Below, in pieces: positions 17,253-26,627 of a DNA stretch of 64,000 nt. Both the position numbers and the translations under genes were made by a program. This stretch comes from Bog-756 sp963835465 (GTDB lineage Bacteria; Actinomycetota; Acidimicrobiia; Acidimicrobiales; RAAP-2), in the NCBI GenBank assembly GCA_963835465.1, contig CAWIFR010000002.1, forward strand, positions 1 to 64,000, written 5' to 3'. The notes below the pieces were generated by a model. The model worked only from the letters and a program-made list of their open reading frames with translations, did no database searches and was not told the DNA's origin. Numbering within the stretch: position 1 is the first letter of the stretch; each line of letters opens with the position of its first letter.

Positions 17253-18494
17253 TTACGGGGTCGCAGCCTCCACGCTGGTGGCGATCGCCGGATTGAGCTC
17301 CCCGGCGGCGACCGCTGCCTCCACCCGCTCGAGGAGGCGCACGCTGCAGCCGTCCATGGCCACCACCGGAGCGATGGTGGTCATGACCGAGTCGGCGATG
17401 GCGTCGAAGGCCCGGGCCAATGGACTGCCGACAGCAAGGGCCACCGGGGTGCCGTCGTCGCCGCCCGCGGCCACCGACGGGTGCAGGGGAATCTGGCCGA
17501 TCAGCGGGACACCGACGTCGGCAGCCAGGCGGGCGCCACCTCCCGATCCGAAGAGGGCGTAGGAGGTGCCGTGCTCGCAGACGAAATCGCTCATGTTCTC
17601 GATCACGCCCGCCACCCGCAGGTAGCCCTTGCGGGCCATGTCGGCCGTGCGGGCCGCCACCTTCTGCGCCGCGACCGGCGGGGTGGTGACCACGATGACC
17701 TCGGTCCGGGGCAGCATGCGGGCCAGGCCCATCTGGATGTCGCCGGTGCCTGGCGGCATGTCGATGAGGAGGTAGTCGAGGTCGCCCCAGTGGACGTCCT
17801 CGAGGAACTGCTGCACCGCACGGTTGAGGATCAGGCCCCGCCACATGATGGCGCTGTCCTCATCGGCGAGAAAGCCCATGGACAGTACTCGGAGCACCCC
17901 GTCCCCGACCCTTCGCTCGAGCGGCACCATCTTCTTGTCGCGAGCCTCCACTTCGCCGGCCATCCCCAGCAGGCGGGGCACCGAGAACCCCCAGATATCG
18001 GCGTCCAGGACCCCGACGGTGAGGCCGCGACGGGCGAGGGCCACCGCCAGATTGACGGTGACCGAGCTCTTGCCGACCCCCCCCTTGCCCGAAGCGATGG
18101 CGATGACCCGGGCCGTGTCGGGGATGTCGGTCCGGGGGGCGGGATTCTGCGCCAGCTGGCGGGCCCGATCCATGACTGTCTTGCGCTGCTCGGCGTCCAT
18201 CACCCCGGTGCTGACCGAGACGCCCCGAACACCGGGGAGCGCGCCGACATGGGTTTCCACGTCGCTTTGAATCTGCGTGCGGAGGGGACAGCCGGCGACG
18301 GTGAGCGCCACCTCCACCTGGACGGTCCCGTCAGGCCCGGGGCGCACGTCAGTCACCATGCCCAGCTCGACGATGTCCGCCCCGAGCTCGGGATCCACGA
18401 CCCCTCGGAGCGCGCCGAGTACCTCCTCGCGGCTGGGGACCGACTCCGCGTCTGGCCCGAAGTCCTCGGAATCGGTTGTGTCAGACCTGCTCAC
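17253..18494 (-). CDS. mrp: Mrp/NBP35-family iron-sulfur carrier ATPase
   Basis: The 413-residue product has an N-terminal MIP18 (DUF59) domain (residues 22-110, with V-D-P-E-L-G and A-G-C-P-L) and a ParA-like ATPase domain with the deviant Walker A G-K-G-G-V-G-K-S-S-V near residue 133 and D-A-D-I-W-G. I did not look further for the C-terminal CxxC of eukaryotic Nbp35; only C-terminal cysteines in V-C-E-H and G-C-S-V are seen. The protein is thought to load or carry Fe-S clusters. The Fe-S carrier ErpA is encoded divergently nearby, which supports that role. Confidence 0.9.
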   Translation of the reverse strand: MSRSDTTDSEDFGPDAESVPSREEVLGALRGVVDPELGADIVELGMVTDVRPGPDGTVQVEVALTVAGCPLRTQIQSDVETHVGALPGVRGVSVSTGVMDAEQRKTVMDRARQLAQNPAPRTDIPDTARVIAIASGKGGVGKSSVTVNLAVALARRGLTVGVLDADIWGFSVPRLLGMAGEVEARDKKMVPLERRVGDGVLRVLSMGFLADEDSAIMWRGLILNRAVQQFLEDVHWGDLDYLLIDMPPGTGDIQMGLARMLPRTEVIVVTTPPVAAQKVAARTADMARKGYLRVAGVIENMSDFVCEHGTSYALFGSGGGARLAADVGVPLIGQIPLHPSVAAGGDDGTPVALAVGSPLARAFDAIADSVMTTIAPVVAMDGCSVRLLERVEAAVAAGELNPAIATSVEAATP

Positions 18495-18685
18495 CCTGGG
18501 AATTCTACCGGCCGGGACCGGTCGGCCACCCCATGGGATGTACCACCACCGGGTAGACGCGGGTACGCTTGTGCCACAGCGTCAGATCGTGCCGAGGAAC
18601 AGCCTTTCCGAGTCCCGGTCGATGCCCCAGGTTGGAGTCGAGAGCCGCCGTCCAGCGAGAGCCATGATCAAAGAGGAGCGCCGAG

Positions 18686-19051
18686 ATGAGTTCCACCATG
18701 CAGACCGTCAGCATCGGTAAGAAGCCCAACCCGGTCACCCTGACTGACGTTGCCGCCTCAAAGGTCGCCGAGCTGCTGGCCCAGGAGGACATCGACGGCC
18801 TGGCCCTTCGGGTAGCAGTGCGTCCCGGTGGGTGCTCGGGCTTCAGCTACGAGATGTTCTTCGATGCGGATGTGGCCGAGGACGACGTGGTCCGGGAGTT
18901 CGGAACGGTCAAGGTCGTCGTCGACCAGACCAGTGCCGACCTGCTGAAGGGCTCGACACTCGACTACAGCGACGGCCTGCAGGGGGCGGGGTTCCACGTG
19001 ACCAACCCCAATGCCTCGCGCACCTGTGGCTGTGGCTCCTCGTTCAGCTGA
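18686..19051 (+). CDS. erpA: HesB/IscA-type iron-sulfur insertion protein (ErpA-like)
   Basis: This 121-residue A-type carrier delivers Fe-S clusters to apo-enzymes. The three conserved cysteines are present: one in R-P-G-G-C-S-G-F and two in C-G-C-G-S-S-F at the C-terminus. An AAAGAGGAG ribosome site precedes the ATG. It is divergent from mrp (191 bases apart) and is directly followed, in the same frame, by a molybdenum-enzyme-like gene that itself has two [2Fe-2S] motifs. Confidence 0.92.
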   Translation: MSSTMQTVSIGKKPNPVTLTDVAASKVAELLAQEDIDGLALRVAVRPGGCSGFSYEMFFDADVAEDDVVREFGTVKVVVDQTSADLLKGSTLDYSDGLQGAGFHVTNPNASRTCGCGSSFS

Positions 19052-19060
19052 TCTGATCCT

Positions 19061-20676
19061 CTGATCCGGCTACGCGTCGACGGCGCTGACGTCGAGGTAG
19101 CCGACGACGGCGCCTCCCTGCTCGACGTACTCCGCGAACAGCTGGGGGTTCTGTCGGCCAAGGACGGCTGTAGTCCGCAGGGTCAGTGCGGGTGCTGCAC
19201 CGTGTGGGTGGACGGTGCGCCCCGGGTGGCCTGCGTCACCCCGGCCCGGCGGCTGGTCGGGCGTGAGGTGACCACCCTGGAGGGGCTCCCGGCGGAGACC
19301 CGCCGGCGGTGGTCCGAAGCGTTGGTTGCCACCGGAGGGAGTCAGTGTGGCTTCTGCACCCCCGGCATCGTGATGCGGCTGGCCGCGCTGGCCGACCCGA
19401 GGGCCACCGACAAGGTCGACCAGGCCCTGCTGGCCCACCTGTGCCGATGTACCGGATGGCAGACGATCCGGGAGGCGGCCGAGCGGGTCCTCGATCCGAG
19501 CGGTCCCGGGGGACCCCCGGTAGAAGCCCGGGATCTCGATCGCGCCTCGGTCCGGGCCGCGATCGAGGGCGGCGTCCCCCAGCGGGTGGGACCGACCGTC
19601 GTCCTCGGTGAGGCCGGGTTCGCCGACGACAGCAGCCCCCCGACGCGCTGGTGGCGGTACCCGACGGAGCCGGCGGCTACGCGGTGGCTGAGTCGCTCGG
19701 CGAGGCCCGGGTCCTGGCCGGCAAGGTCCAGGGCCGGAGCACCAGCCTGGCCCTGCGCCATCCGGTGGAGCTTCCACCCGGCCGGTGGGCACTCAGCCTC
19801 CGGACCACCTGGGTCGAACCGGCGTATGTCGAGCCCGACGCCTCGTGGTGCCGACCGGGTGGGGCTCCGGCCTCCCCGTACGGCAATGGTGGGGCTTTCG
19901 GCGGCAAGCTGCACTCGCCGGTGGCCGAAGACGCCCGACGCCTGGCCGACCAGCACGGGCGGCCCGTCCGGGTCCTGTGGTCCCGGGAGGACGTGGTGCG
20001 GCTCGGGCCCAAGCGCCCACCGGTGGCCGGCGGTGTCGATCGGACCGGGGCCGGGATCCTACGGGTCGGGGTCGCCCGGGACGGCGCCGATGACCGGCGG
20101 TGGGCCGCAGTGGTGGCCGACCTGGCCACGGTGGCCCCCCGACTGGAGCTCGAAGCGGTGCCGTTGGAGGGACCACGCCTCGCCTTCGACCTGCGGGGGG
20201 CGGTGTGGGTGGAGGGGGCGGTGCTCACCGCGGCGGCTCGTATCCTCGACGCGCACGGGCCGGGCCCGCATTGGGATGTCCCCGTCGAGGTGATCAGCCC
20301 GTCCGGTGGCCGGGCGGTGGCCCGCTGCCTGCCCGGGGACGGGATCGACCTGGCGGTGGACGCCGGCGAGCTGCTCGATCCGGTGGTACTTCGGTCCTAC
20401 TGCATCGGTGCTGCCCACCAGGCCCTGGGCTGGGTGCGCACGGAAGGGCTGGCCGTGGACGAGGCCGGCGAGGTGCAGGATCTGACCATGCGCTCGTTCG
20501 GCATCCTGCAGTCCCGGGCCATGCCGCAGGTGACGGTGACCCTGGAGGCGGACCCGCAGGGCCCAGCCGTGAACGGCTCCGACGCGGCGTTTGCCGCCGT
20601 GGCCGCCGCCCGATGGCTGGCGGAAGGGCTGGTCGGGGAGTGGCCGGTGGACCGCGCCGCCGCGGGTCGACGGTGA
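19061..20676 (+). CDS. Compact xanthine-dehydrogenase-like [2Fe-2S]-molybdopterin protein, one frameshift
   Basis: The N-terminal domain has both [2Fe-2S] sites of the xanthine dehydrogenase family: C-S-P-Q-G-Q-C-G-C-C-T-V near residue 40, then C-G-F-C and C-R-C-T-G near 90-130. The second half resembles the molybdopterin-binding domain (G-G-A-F-G-G-K) but is only about 340 residues, far shorter than the usual 700. The frame breaks at a C6 run (19636-19641); one more C joins the halves. No ATG, GTG or TTG lies between the erpA stop (19049-19051) and the first Fe-S cysteines. The only reasonable start is CTG at 19061, giving I-R-L-R-V-D-G, ten bases after that stop. Substrate unknown. Confidence 0.62.
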
Positions 20677-20754
20677 GGCCGCCCCACCTCCGGGTGGTCG
20701 CCGGTTCGGTAGGCTGACCGTCCGTCGGTCCCCGCCCGTCCCTGAGGTACGCCC

Positions 20755-21117
20755 ATGAGCACGCCGATCGGCCCCTACACCCCCATCGTCTCGGCCGGGC
20801 CGTGGCTCGTCACGTCCGGCCAGCTGGGCCTCGCTCCGGGCGAGACCGGGCCGCCCGCCCTGGTGGACGGTGGGGCCACCGAGCAGCTGACCCAGGCCCT
20901 GGCCAACGCCGAGCGCCTGTTGGCCGGCCAGGGGGCAGGACTGGCCCAGGTGGTCAAGACCCTCGTGTTCCTCACCGACATGGACAGCTATGCCGCCGTC
21001 AACGAGGCCTATTCGGCCTTCTTCGGCCACCATCGCCCGGCCCGGTCGGTGGTGGGAGTGGCCGCCCTGCCCATGGGGGCCGCCGTCGAGGTGGAGGTGT
21101 GGGCGTACCGCCCATGA
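20755..21117 (+). CDS. RidA (YjgF/YER057c/UK114) family protein
   Basis: This 120-residue protein is of the size and pattern of RidA enamine/imine deaminases: G-Q-L-G-L near residue 23, L-A-N-A-E-R-L-L in the central helix, and R-P-A-R-S-V-V-G-V-A-A-L-P-M-G-A-A-V-E-V-E-V at the end, including the Arg that binds the substrate carboxylate and the Glu of the active site. RidA removes reactive enamines made by PLP enzymes. It converges with the GlnR-like regulator (20 bases between ends). Confidence 0.9.
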   Translation: MSTPIGPYTPIVSAGPWLVTSGQLGLAPGETGPPALVDGGATEQLTQALANAERLLAGQGAGLAQVVKTLVFLTDMDSYAAVNEAYSAFFGHHRPARSVVGVAALPMGAAVEVEVWAYRP

Positions 21118-21136
21118 GCGGGCCGCCTCCGGCCGG

Positions 21137-21817
21137 CTAGGGCGTCCAGTTGGTCTGGCCGAACCGGTAGCCCACTGATCGGACCGTCTGGATCAGGTGA
21201 GCATGCTCCTCGCCGAGCTTGGCCCGGAGCCGCCGGACGTGGACGTCGACCGTGCGGGCCCCGCCGTAGTACTCGTAGCCCCACACCCGGCTGAGCAGTG
21301 TCTCGCGGGTGAATACCTTGCCGGGCCGCGCCGCCAGGAAGCGCAGCAGCTCGTACTCCATGTAGGTGAGGTCCAGTACCTTGCCGGCCACGGCCGCCTG
21401 GTAGGTCTCCAGGTTGAGGACCAGGGGACCGTGCTCCAGCAGGTCCGGACGGAGTCCCCGACCGGTTCGCCAGAAGAGGTGGGCCAGCCGGGCGCCGAGC
21501 TCGTCGGGGTTGACGGGCTCGAGGCACAGGTCGTCGAAGAGGTCCTCGCGCAGCTCCAGCTCGCCGAGCTGCTCGAGTGACACCACCACCAGCACCGGCG
21601 CCAGGGGCACCTCACGTTTGCGGAGGTGGCGGCAGAGCAGGAATCCCCCCACCGGATCTTCACCGGAGCAGATGACGGCACCCGACCATCCGTCCTCGGG
21701 CTCGTCGATCTCGGCCGCCTCGGGCTTGTCGATGCCCCGCCAGGGATAGCCGGACCGGTCGAGCACACCGGTGATCGACGCTGGGGGGACGGTGGGGAAG
21801 CACAGCAATGGTTCCAT
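21137..21817 (-). CDS. glnR: GlnR-like OmpR-family transcription regulator
   Basis: The 226-residue protein has an N-terminal receiver-like domain with no obvious phosphoacceptor Asp (residues 1-115), then a winged helix-turn-helix of the OmpR type. That domain has E-Y-E-L-L-R-F-L-A-A-R-P-G-K-V-F-T-R-E-T-L-L, V-D-V-H-V-R-R-L-R-A-K-L-G and T-V-R-S-V-G-Y-R-F. This combination is typical of GlnR, the orphan regulator of nitrogen genes in actinobacteria. I chose ATG 21817 (preceded by AAAGGAGAGGGGG). It lies 50 bases behind a glutamine synthetase gene, and a GlnR-box-like sequence lies upstream of glnII; both support the name. It could still be a related OmpR-family regulator. Confidence 0.75.
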   Translation of the reverse strand: MEPLLCFPTVPPASITGVLDRSGYPWRGIDKPEAAEIDEPEDGWSGAVICSGEDPVGGFLLCRHLRKREVPLAPVLVVVSLEQLGELELREDLFDDLCLEPVNPDELGARLAHLFWRTGRGLRPDLLEHGPLVLNLETYQAAVAGKVLDLTYMEYELLRFLAARPGKVFTRETLLSRVWGYEYYGGARTVDVHVRRLRAKLGEEHAHLIQTVRSVGYRFGQTNWTP

Positions 21818-21867
21818 GGCGGTCTTCCCCCTCTCCTTTCGGGACGCGATCGTGCGGGTTCGGTCGG

Positions 21868-23232
21868 TTACAGCAGTGGAAAGTAGCGATCCAACTCGAA
21901 CTGGGTGACGTGGGACTTGTACTCGGCCCACTCGGCCCGCTTGTTGCGGATGAACCATTCGAAGACATGCTCGCCCAGAGTCGAGGCCAGGAGTTCGGAG
22001 GTCTCCATCAGACTCAGCGCTTCGTACAGGCTGCCGGGGAGGTGGAGGATGCCCTTGTTGGAGAGCTCCTCGGGACTGAGGGCGAACAGGTTGGCGTCGG
22101 CCTCGGGAGGGAGGTCGTACCCCTTCTCGATCCCCTCCAGGCCGGCGGCCAGCATGACGGCGAAGGCCAGGTAGGGATTGCAGGCACTGTCCGGCGAGCG
22201 GTACTCCACCCGGGTGGACTCGAACTTGCCCGGCTTGACCACGGGTACCCGGACCAGGGCGGAGCGGTTGTTGCGGGCCCAGGACACGTGGATGGGTGCC
22301 TCGTAGCCGGAGACCAACCGTTTGTAGGAGTTCACCCACTGGTTGGTCACGGCAGTGATCTCGGGTGCGTGGCGAAGCAGGCCGGCGATGAAGCCCTCGG
22401 CGACCTCGGAGAGGCCCCCCGGGCGGTCGTGGTCCACGAAGGCATTGGTGTCACCCCGGAAGAGCGACATGTGGGTGTGCATGCCTGAACCCTGCACACC
22501 GGCCAGCGGTTTGGGCATGAAGCTGGCGAACACCCCCTGCTGGCGAGCCATCTCCTTGACCACCAGTCGGACGGTCATCACCGTGTCGGCCATGGTCAAG
22601 GCGTCGGTATACCGGAGGTCGATCTCGTGCTGGCTGGGTGAGTCCTCGTGTTGGGCGTGCTCGACGGGGATGCCCATCTCCTCGAGGGTGAGCACGGTGC
22701 GCTGGCGGATGTCACTGGCCCGGTCTGCCACCGTCAGCTCGAAGTAGGAGCCCGAGTCCAGGGTGACCGGTGGCTTGGTCGGGTCACCGTCGGCAAAGTA
22801 GAAGAACTCGATCTCCGGCGCGGCGTAGAAGGTGAACCCGAGGTCGTGGGCCCGGTCGAGGGCCCGCCGCAGGACATGTCGGGGATCGCCCTGGAACGGA
22901 GAGCCGTCGAGGTCGACGATGTCGCAGAAGACCCGGGCCACCTGGGCCTCGGGGCCGTCCCCACTGAAGCCCACCTGCCCGTGGCCGTGCCACGGAAGCA
23001 GCTGGAAGGTGTTGGCGTCCGGCCGGGCCAGGACGTCGCTCTCCTGCACCCGGCTGAACCCGTCGATGGCCGAACCATCGAAGGTCATGCCCTCGTCGAG
23101 CGCATTCTCCAGCTCGGCCGGGGTGATGGAGAAGGTCTTGGGGGTACCCAGAACATCGGTGAACCACAGTTGCACGAACCTGATGCCGCGCTCCTCGACC
23201 GTGCGGAGGACGTACTCCTCTTGACTCCTCAT
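21868..23232 (-). CDS. glnA: Glutamine synthetase type I (GSI)
   Basis: This protein of 454 residues makes glutamine from glutamate, ammonia and ATP. Visible signatures include D-G-S-A-I-D-G-F in the N-terminal part, E-I-E-F-F and Q-H-E-I-D in the metal site, G-S-G-M-H-T-H-M-S-L in the ATP site, and the R-V-E-Y-R-S-P-D region. In place of the adenylylation loop N-L-Y-D-L-P it has only G-Y-D-L-P-P-E, so adenylylation control is probably lost or altered, as in GSI-alpha enzymes. I prefer ATG 23232 (with AGG at a workable distance); a GTG at 23244 lies on top of the ribosome site. It follows glnII after a strong hairpin. Confidence 0.9.
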   Translation of the reverse strand: MRSQEEYVLRTVEERGIRFVQLWFTDVLGTPKTFSITPAELENALDEGMTFDGSAIDGFSRVQESDVLARPDANTFQLLPWHGHGQVGFSGDGPEAQVARVFCDIVDLDGSPFQGDPRHVLRRALDRAHDLGFTFYAAPEIEFFYFADGDPTKPPVTLDSGSYFELTVADRASDIRQRTVLTLEEMGIPVEHAQHEDSPSQHEIDLRYTDALTMADTVMTVRLVVKEMARQQGVFASFMPKPLAGVQGSGMHTHMSLFRGDTNAFVDHDRPGGLSEVAEGFIAGLLRHAPEITAVTNQWVNSYKRLVSGYEAPIHVSWARNNRSALVRVPVVKPGKFESTRVEYRSPDSACNPYLAFAVMLAAGLEGIEKGYDLPPEADANLFALSPEELSNKGILHLPGSLYEALSLMETSELLASTLGEHVFEWFIRNKRAEWAEYKSHVTQFELDRYFPLL

Positions 23233-23339
23233 GGGGTCGGGCACCTCCGAACGTGCCGGGGTCCTGGGGTCGGGGCCGGGTCTGATGCAGTCATTGTCGC
23301 AGGTCGGAACGGGTAGGTCGATTGGGAGGCGGTGGGGAG

Positions 23340-23375
23340 GAACAGAGCCGGGTCGCAGGAGACCCGGCTCTGTTC
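23340..23375. terminator. Hairpin between glnII and glnA
   Basis: A perfect 15-bp inverted repeat (GAACAGAGCCGGGTC ... GACCCGGCTCTGTTC) with a six-base loop lies 72 bases after the glnII stop. There is no T tract. It probably ends or attenuates glnII transcription before glnA. It could also stabilise a mRNA 3' end. Confidence 0.65.
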
Positions 23376-23446
23376 GTCACAGGCTGCCGATGAGCTGGGC
23401 AGGCGGGCGCCTCGCGTCGGAGGCGGTCCGTGGCCCCGGCCGTCGG

Positions 23447-24457
23447 TCAGCTCCCCGTCGCGTCCGTGCAGACCGTCTCAGTGATGATAGCGGTGACCTG
23501 GTAAGGGTCCATGTTGGCGTTGGGCCGCCGGTCCTCCAGCCATCCCTTCTTGGCCTTGGCCACGGCCCAAGGGATGCGGATGGACGCGCCGCGGTCCGAG
23601 GTGCCGTAGCTGAACTTGGTGAAGTGTGCGGTCTCGTGGGCCCCGGTCAGGCGGCTCTCGATGCCCACGCCGTAGACGGCGATGTGCTCGTCGACCCGCT
23701 TCCCGATGGCCTCGCAACCGGCGATGATGGCGTCCCAGCCCCCGTCCTCGCGCATGGCCTTGGTCGAGAAGTTGGTGTGGGCCCCGGCCCCGTTCCAGTC
23801 GCCCAGGATGGGCTTGGGCTGAAGGGTGGCGTAGACGCCGAAGTCCTCGGCGATGCGGAACAGCAGCCAGCGCGCCACCCACAGGTGGTCGGACACGTCG
23901 AGAGGCGAGAGGACCCCAACCTGGAACTCCCACTGGCCCATCATCACCTCGGCGTTGGTGCCCTCGATGCCGATGCCGGCATCGATGCAGGCGGCCGTGT
24001 GCAGCTCGACGATCTCACGCCCGGGCATCTTGTCGCCGCCCACACCGCAGTAGTACGGGCCCTGGGGCGCGGGGTAGCCGACGGCCGGCCATCCGAGCGG
24101 TCGGCCGTCTTTGAAGAAGGTGTACTCCTGCTCGATCCCGAACAACGGCTCCTGATCGCCGAACTTCTCAACCACCTCCCGTAGCTTGGCCCGGGTGTTG
24201 GTGGGGTGGGGGGTGAAGTCGGTCAGCTCGACCTCGCACATGACCAACTTGTCGTTCGGTCCGCGCAGCGGATCGGGGACGACGAAGACCGGCCGGAGGA
24301 CACAGTCCGAGTCGTGGCCCAGGGCCTGATTGGTGCTCGATCCGTCGAATCCCCAGATGCCCGGGTCCTCGCCGTCGGCAACGACCTTGGTCTTGCTCCG
24401 AAGGAGCGGCGAGGGCTCGGTCCCGTCGATCCAGATGTACTCAGCTTGGTACGGCAC
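23447..24457 (-). CDS. glnII: Glutamine synthetase type II (GSII)
   Basis: This 336-residue enzyme is the eukaryotic-like class of glutamine synthetase, found in actinobacteria beside GSI. Signatures: W-G-F-D-G-S-S-T-N in the N-terminal beta-grasp part, G-I-E-Q-E-Y-T-F-F, G-D-W-N-G-A-G-A-H-T-N-F-S-T in the ATP site, and R-G-A-S-I-R-I-P near the end. Start is GTG at 24457 with GGAG at the right distance. It is first of the leftward nitrogen cluster glnII-glnA-glnR. A GlnR-box-like site lies about 220 bp upstream. Confidence 0.93.
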   Translation of the reverse strand: MPYQAEYIWIDGTEPSPLLRSKTKVVADGEDPGIWGFDGSSTNQALGHDSDCVLRPVFVVPDPLRGPNDKLVMCEVELTDFTPHPTNTRAKLREVVEKFGDQEPLFGIEQEYTFFKDGRPLGWPAVGYPAPQGPYYCGVGGDKMPGREIVELHTAACIDAGIGIEGTNAEVMMGQWEFQVGVLSPLDVSDHLWVARWLLFRIAEDFGVYATLQPKPILGDWNGAGAHTNFSTKAMREDGGWDAIIAGCEAIGKRVDEHIAVYGVGIESRLTGAHETAHFTKFSYGTSDRGASIRIPWAVAKAKKGWLEDRRPNANMDPYQVTAIITETVCTDATGS

Positions 24458-24795
24458 ATGTACTCCTTACTTCCGACTGCCTCGTTGCGTATTCCTATTC
24501 CTACTGCTTCCTGCTGCGGTCCTACACCTCGATCACGACGGCGTACCGACGGCTCGTGGGGTTCTGACCATCCACCTCCCGCGTCCCCGCCGGCGGCCGG
24601 CGTCTCGCCGCCCGGACCAAATGGGGCATCGACCAGGTCGAAGTCGCAGAACCACCCAACTATCGCGGGGGGCTGTTTCTGGCCCGTTACCCAATTGTGA
24701 ACGGCAGATGAATACCTGGGCTCGGGGAGGTCCGGGTGGATGTCGGCCACGGTGGCGTCGGAAAGACCAGGCAGGAGCCCCGATAGGCTGGGTCG
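24458..24795. other. Divergent intergenic region glnII-nadE
   Basis: No gene is seen here. It holds the ribosome site of glnII (24458-24470), a GlnR-box-like site (24675-24701) and presumably the divergent promoters. A run of pyrimidine-rich sequence lies just before glnII. Confidence 0.6.
24675..24701 (-). promoter_or_regulatory. GlnR-box-like operator
   Basis: On the minus strand the site reads TTCAC-N6-GTAAC-N6-GAAAC. The second half matches the published GlnR half-site GTnAC-N6-GAAAC exactly, and the first block lies at the right N6 spacing but differs. It is 218-245 bp upstream of the glnII start and 95-120 bp upstream of nadE. Confidence 0.6.
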
Positions 24796-26590
24796 ATGGG
24801 TCGAGTGCGTGTGGCCGCCTGCCAGATCAACACGGTGGTCGGCGATCTCGATGGCAACGCCGACCGGGTGCTCGGCGCGCTGGCCGGGGCCGACTCGGCC
24901 GGGGCCGACCTGGCCGTGTTCCCCGAGCTCACCGTGACCGGCTATCCGCCCGAGGACCTGCTCAGCCGGCCGGCGTTCGTGGCCGACAATCTGGCCGTCT
25001 TCGATCGCATCGCCGCAGCCACCGGCGCGTGCGCCGCGGTGATCGGCTATGTCGACACCGACCCGGACGGTCATCTGCTCAACGCCGCCGCCCTCTGTGC
25101 CCGAGGTCGGGTGCTCGGCCGGTACGTCAAGCGCCTCCTTCCCAACTACGGAGTGTTCGACGAACAGCGCTGGTTCACCCCTGGCCACGGACCGGCCGAC
25201 CGGTTCCTCGTGGCTGGGGTGCCGGTGGGCATGTCCATCTGCGAGGACATGTGGTTCCCCGGTGGCCCCATGGCCGAGCAGGCGTCGGCGGGCGCCCGGT
25301 TGCTGGTCAATCTCAACGCCTCCCCCTACTCGCAGGGTCGCCGTCGGGAGCGTCTGGCCGTCCTGACCGACCGTGCGGCCGAGACCGGTTGCGCCATCGT
25401 GTACGTCAACCAGGTCGGGGGTCAGGACGAACTGGTCTTCGACGGGGCCTCGTTGGTCATGGCGGCCGACGGGTCGTTGGTGGCCTCGGCCGGACAGTTC
25501 ACCGAGGAGGTCCTGGTGGTGGACCTCGAGGTGGCTGACGGGCCCCACGGGAGCGGGAGTGGGCCCGAGCCCGTGGTAATCACCACCGCGCCGCGGGTCA
25601 CGACCCCCGGCCCCCCGGTGGGACGGGTGGCCCCGCTCCTCGACCCTGAGGCGGAGGTGTACGAGGCCCTGGTGCTCGGCACGCGTGACTACGTGGCGAA
25701 GAACGGCTTCACCGACGCGGTCATCGGGCTGTCCGGTGGCATTGACTCCTCGCTGGTGGCCGCAGTGGCGGTCGATGCGCTGGGATCCGCCCACGTGCAC
25801 GGGGTGACCATGCCCTCGCGCTACTCGAGCGGCGGCTCGGTCGACGACGCGGTGGTGCTGGCCGGCAACCTCGGCATCGAGATCGCCACGGTGGCCATCG
25901 AACCCGCCCACCAGGCCTTTGCCGCCTCACTCCTGCCCCTTCTGGGCGGCGAACCTGTGGGATTGACCGACGAGAACCTCCAGTCGCGCAGTACGCGGCG
26001 TCCTGCTCATGGCGCTGTCCAACGCCCGGGGGTGGATCGTGCTCACCACGGGCAACAAGAGCGAGATGGCCACCGGCTACTCGACCCTGTACGGGGACTC
26101 GGCCGGAGGGTTCGCCGTGATCAAGGACGTGCCCAAGCTGCTGGTCTACGCCCTCTGCCGCTACCGCAACCGGATGGCCGGATTCGACCTCATCCCCGAG
26201 GCCGTGCTGGTCAAGGCGCCGTCGGCCGAGCTGCGGCCGGACCAGCGGGACGACGAGTCGCTGCCCCCGTACACGGTCCTGGACCCGGTGGTGGCCGGCT
26301 ACGTGGAGGGCGACCGCTCGGCCGACGACCTGATCGCCGAGGGATTCGACCCGGTGGCCGTGGAACGCGTGGTCGGACTGGTGGACCGGGCCGAGTACAA
26401 GCGGCGCCAGATGCCCCCCGGGGTCCGGATATCCGGCAAGGCGTTCGGTAAGGATCGTCGAATGCCCATCACCAACCACTATCGGTCGAGATCGGAGCGG
26501 GCGGCGCCTGGCCGCCATGCGCCGGCGAACGCCGACCCAGGGCCGGCGGTGCCCGACGGATCGAGTGGCGAGGCCCCTGCCGTTGTCTGA
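24796..26590 (+). CDS. nadE: Glutamine-dependent NAD synthetase, one frameshift
   Basis: The enzyme makes NAD from nicotinate adenine dinucleotide, taking ammonia from glutamine. The N-terminal nitrilase domain has the Glu-Lys-Cys triad: E in F-P-E-L-T-V-T-G-Y, K in Y-V-K-R-L-L-P-N-Y, C in S-I-C-E-D-M-W-F. The synthetase domain has the P-loop G-L-S-G-G-I-D-S-S and, after the break, T-T-G-N-K-S-E-M-A-T-G-Y-S-T-L-Y-G-D. At 25990 an extra A breaks the frame; without it the protein reads T-D-E-N-L-Q-S-R-V-R-G-V-L-L-M-A-L. The joined length of about 597 residues fits the family. NAD synthesis is essential, so a sequence error is more likely than a true pseudogene. Confidence 0.85.
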
Positions 26591-26627
26591 CGTCTCGGAT
26601 CCCTCCGTTGCCGCCCACTCCGTGGGC

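Noticed and set aside
24223..25911. 562-codon leftward frame opposite glnII and nadE
   Set aside because: It is antisense to well-supported genes in GC-rich DNA and its composition (Gly/His/Arg/Asp-rich) is that of a shadow frame.
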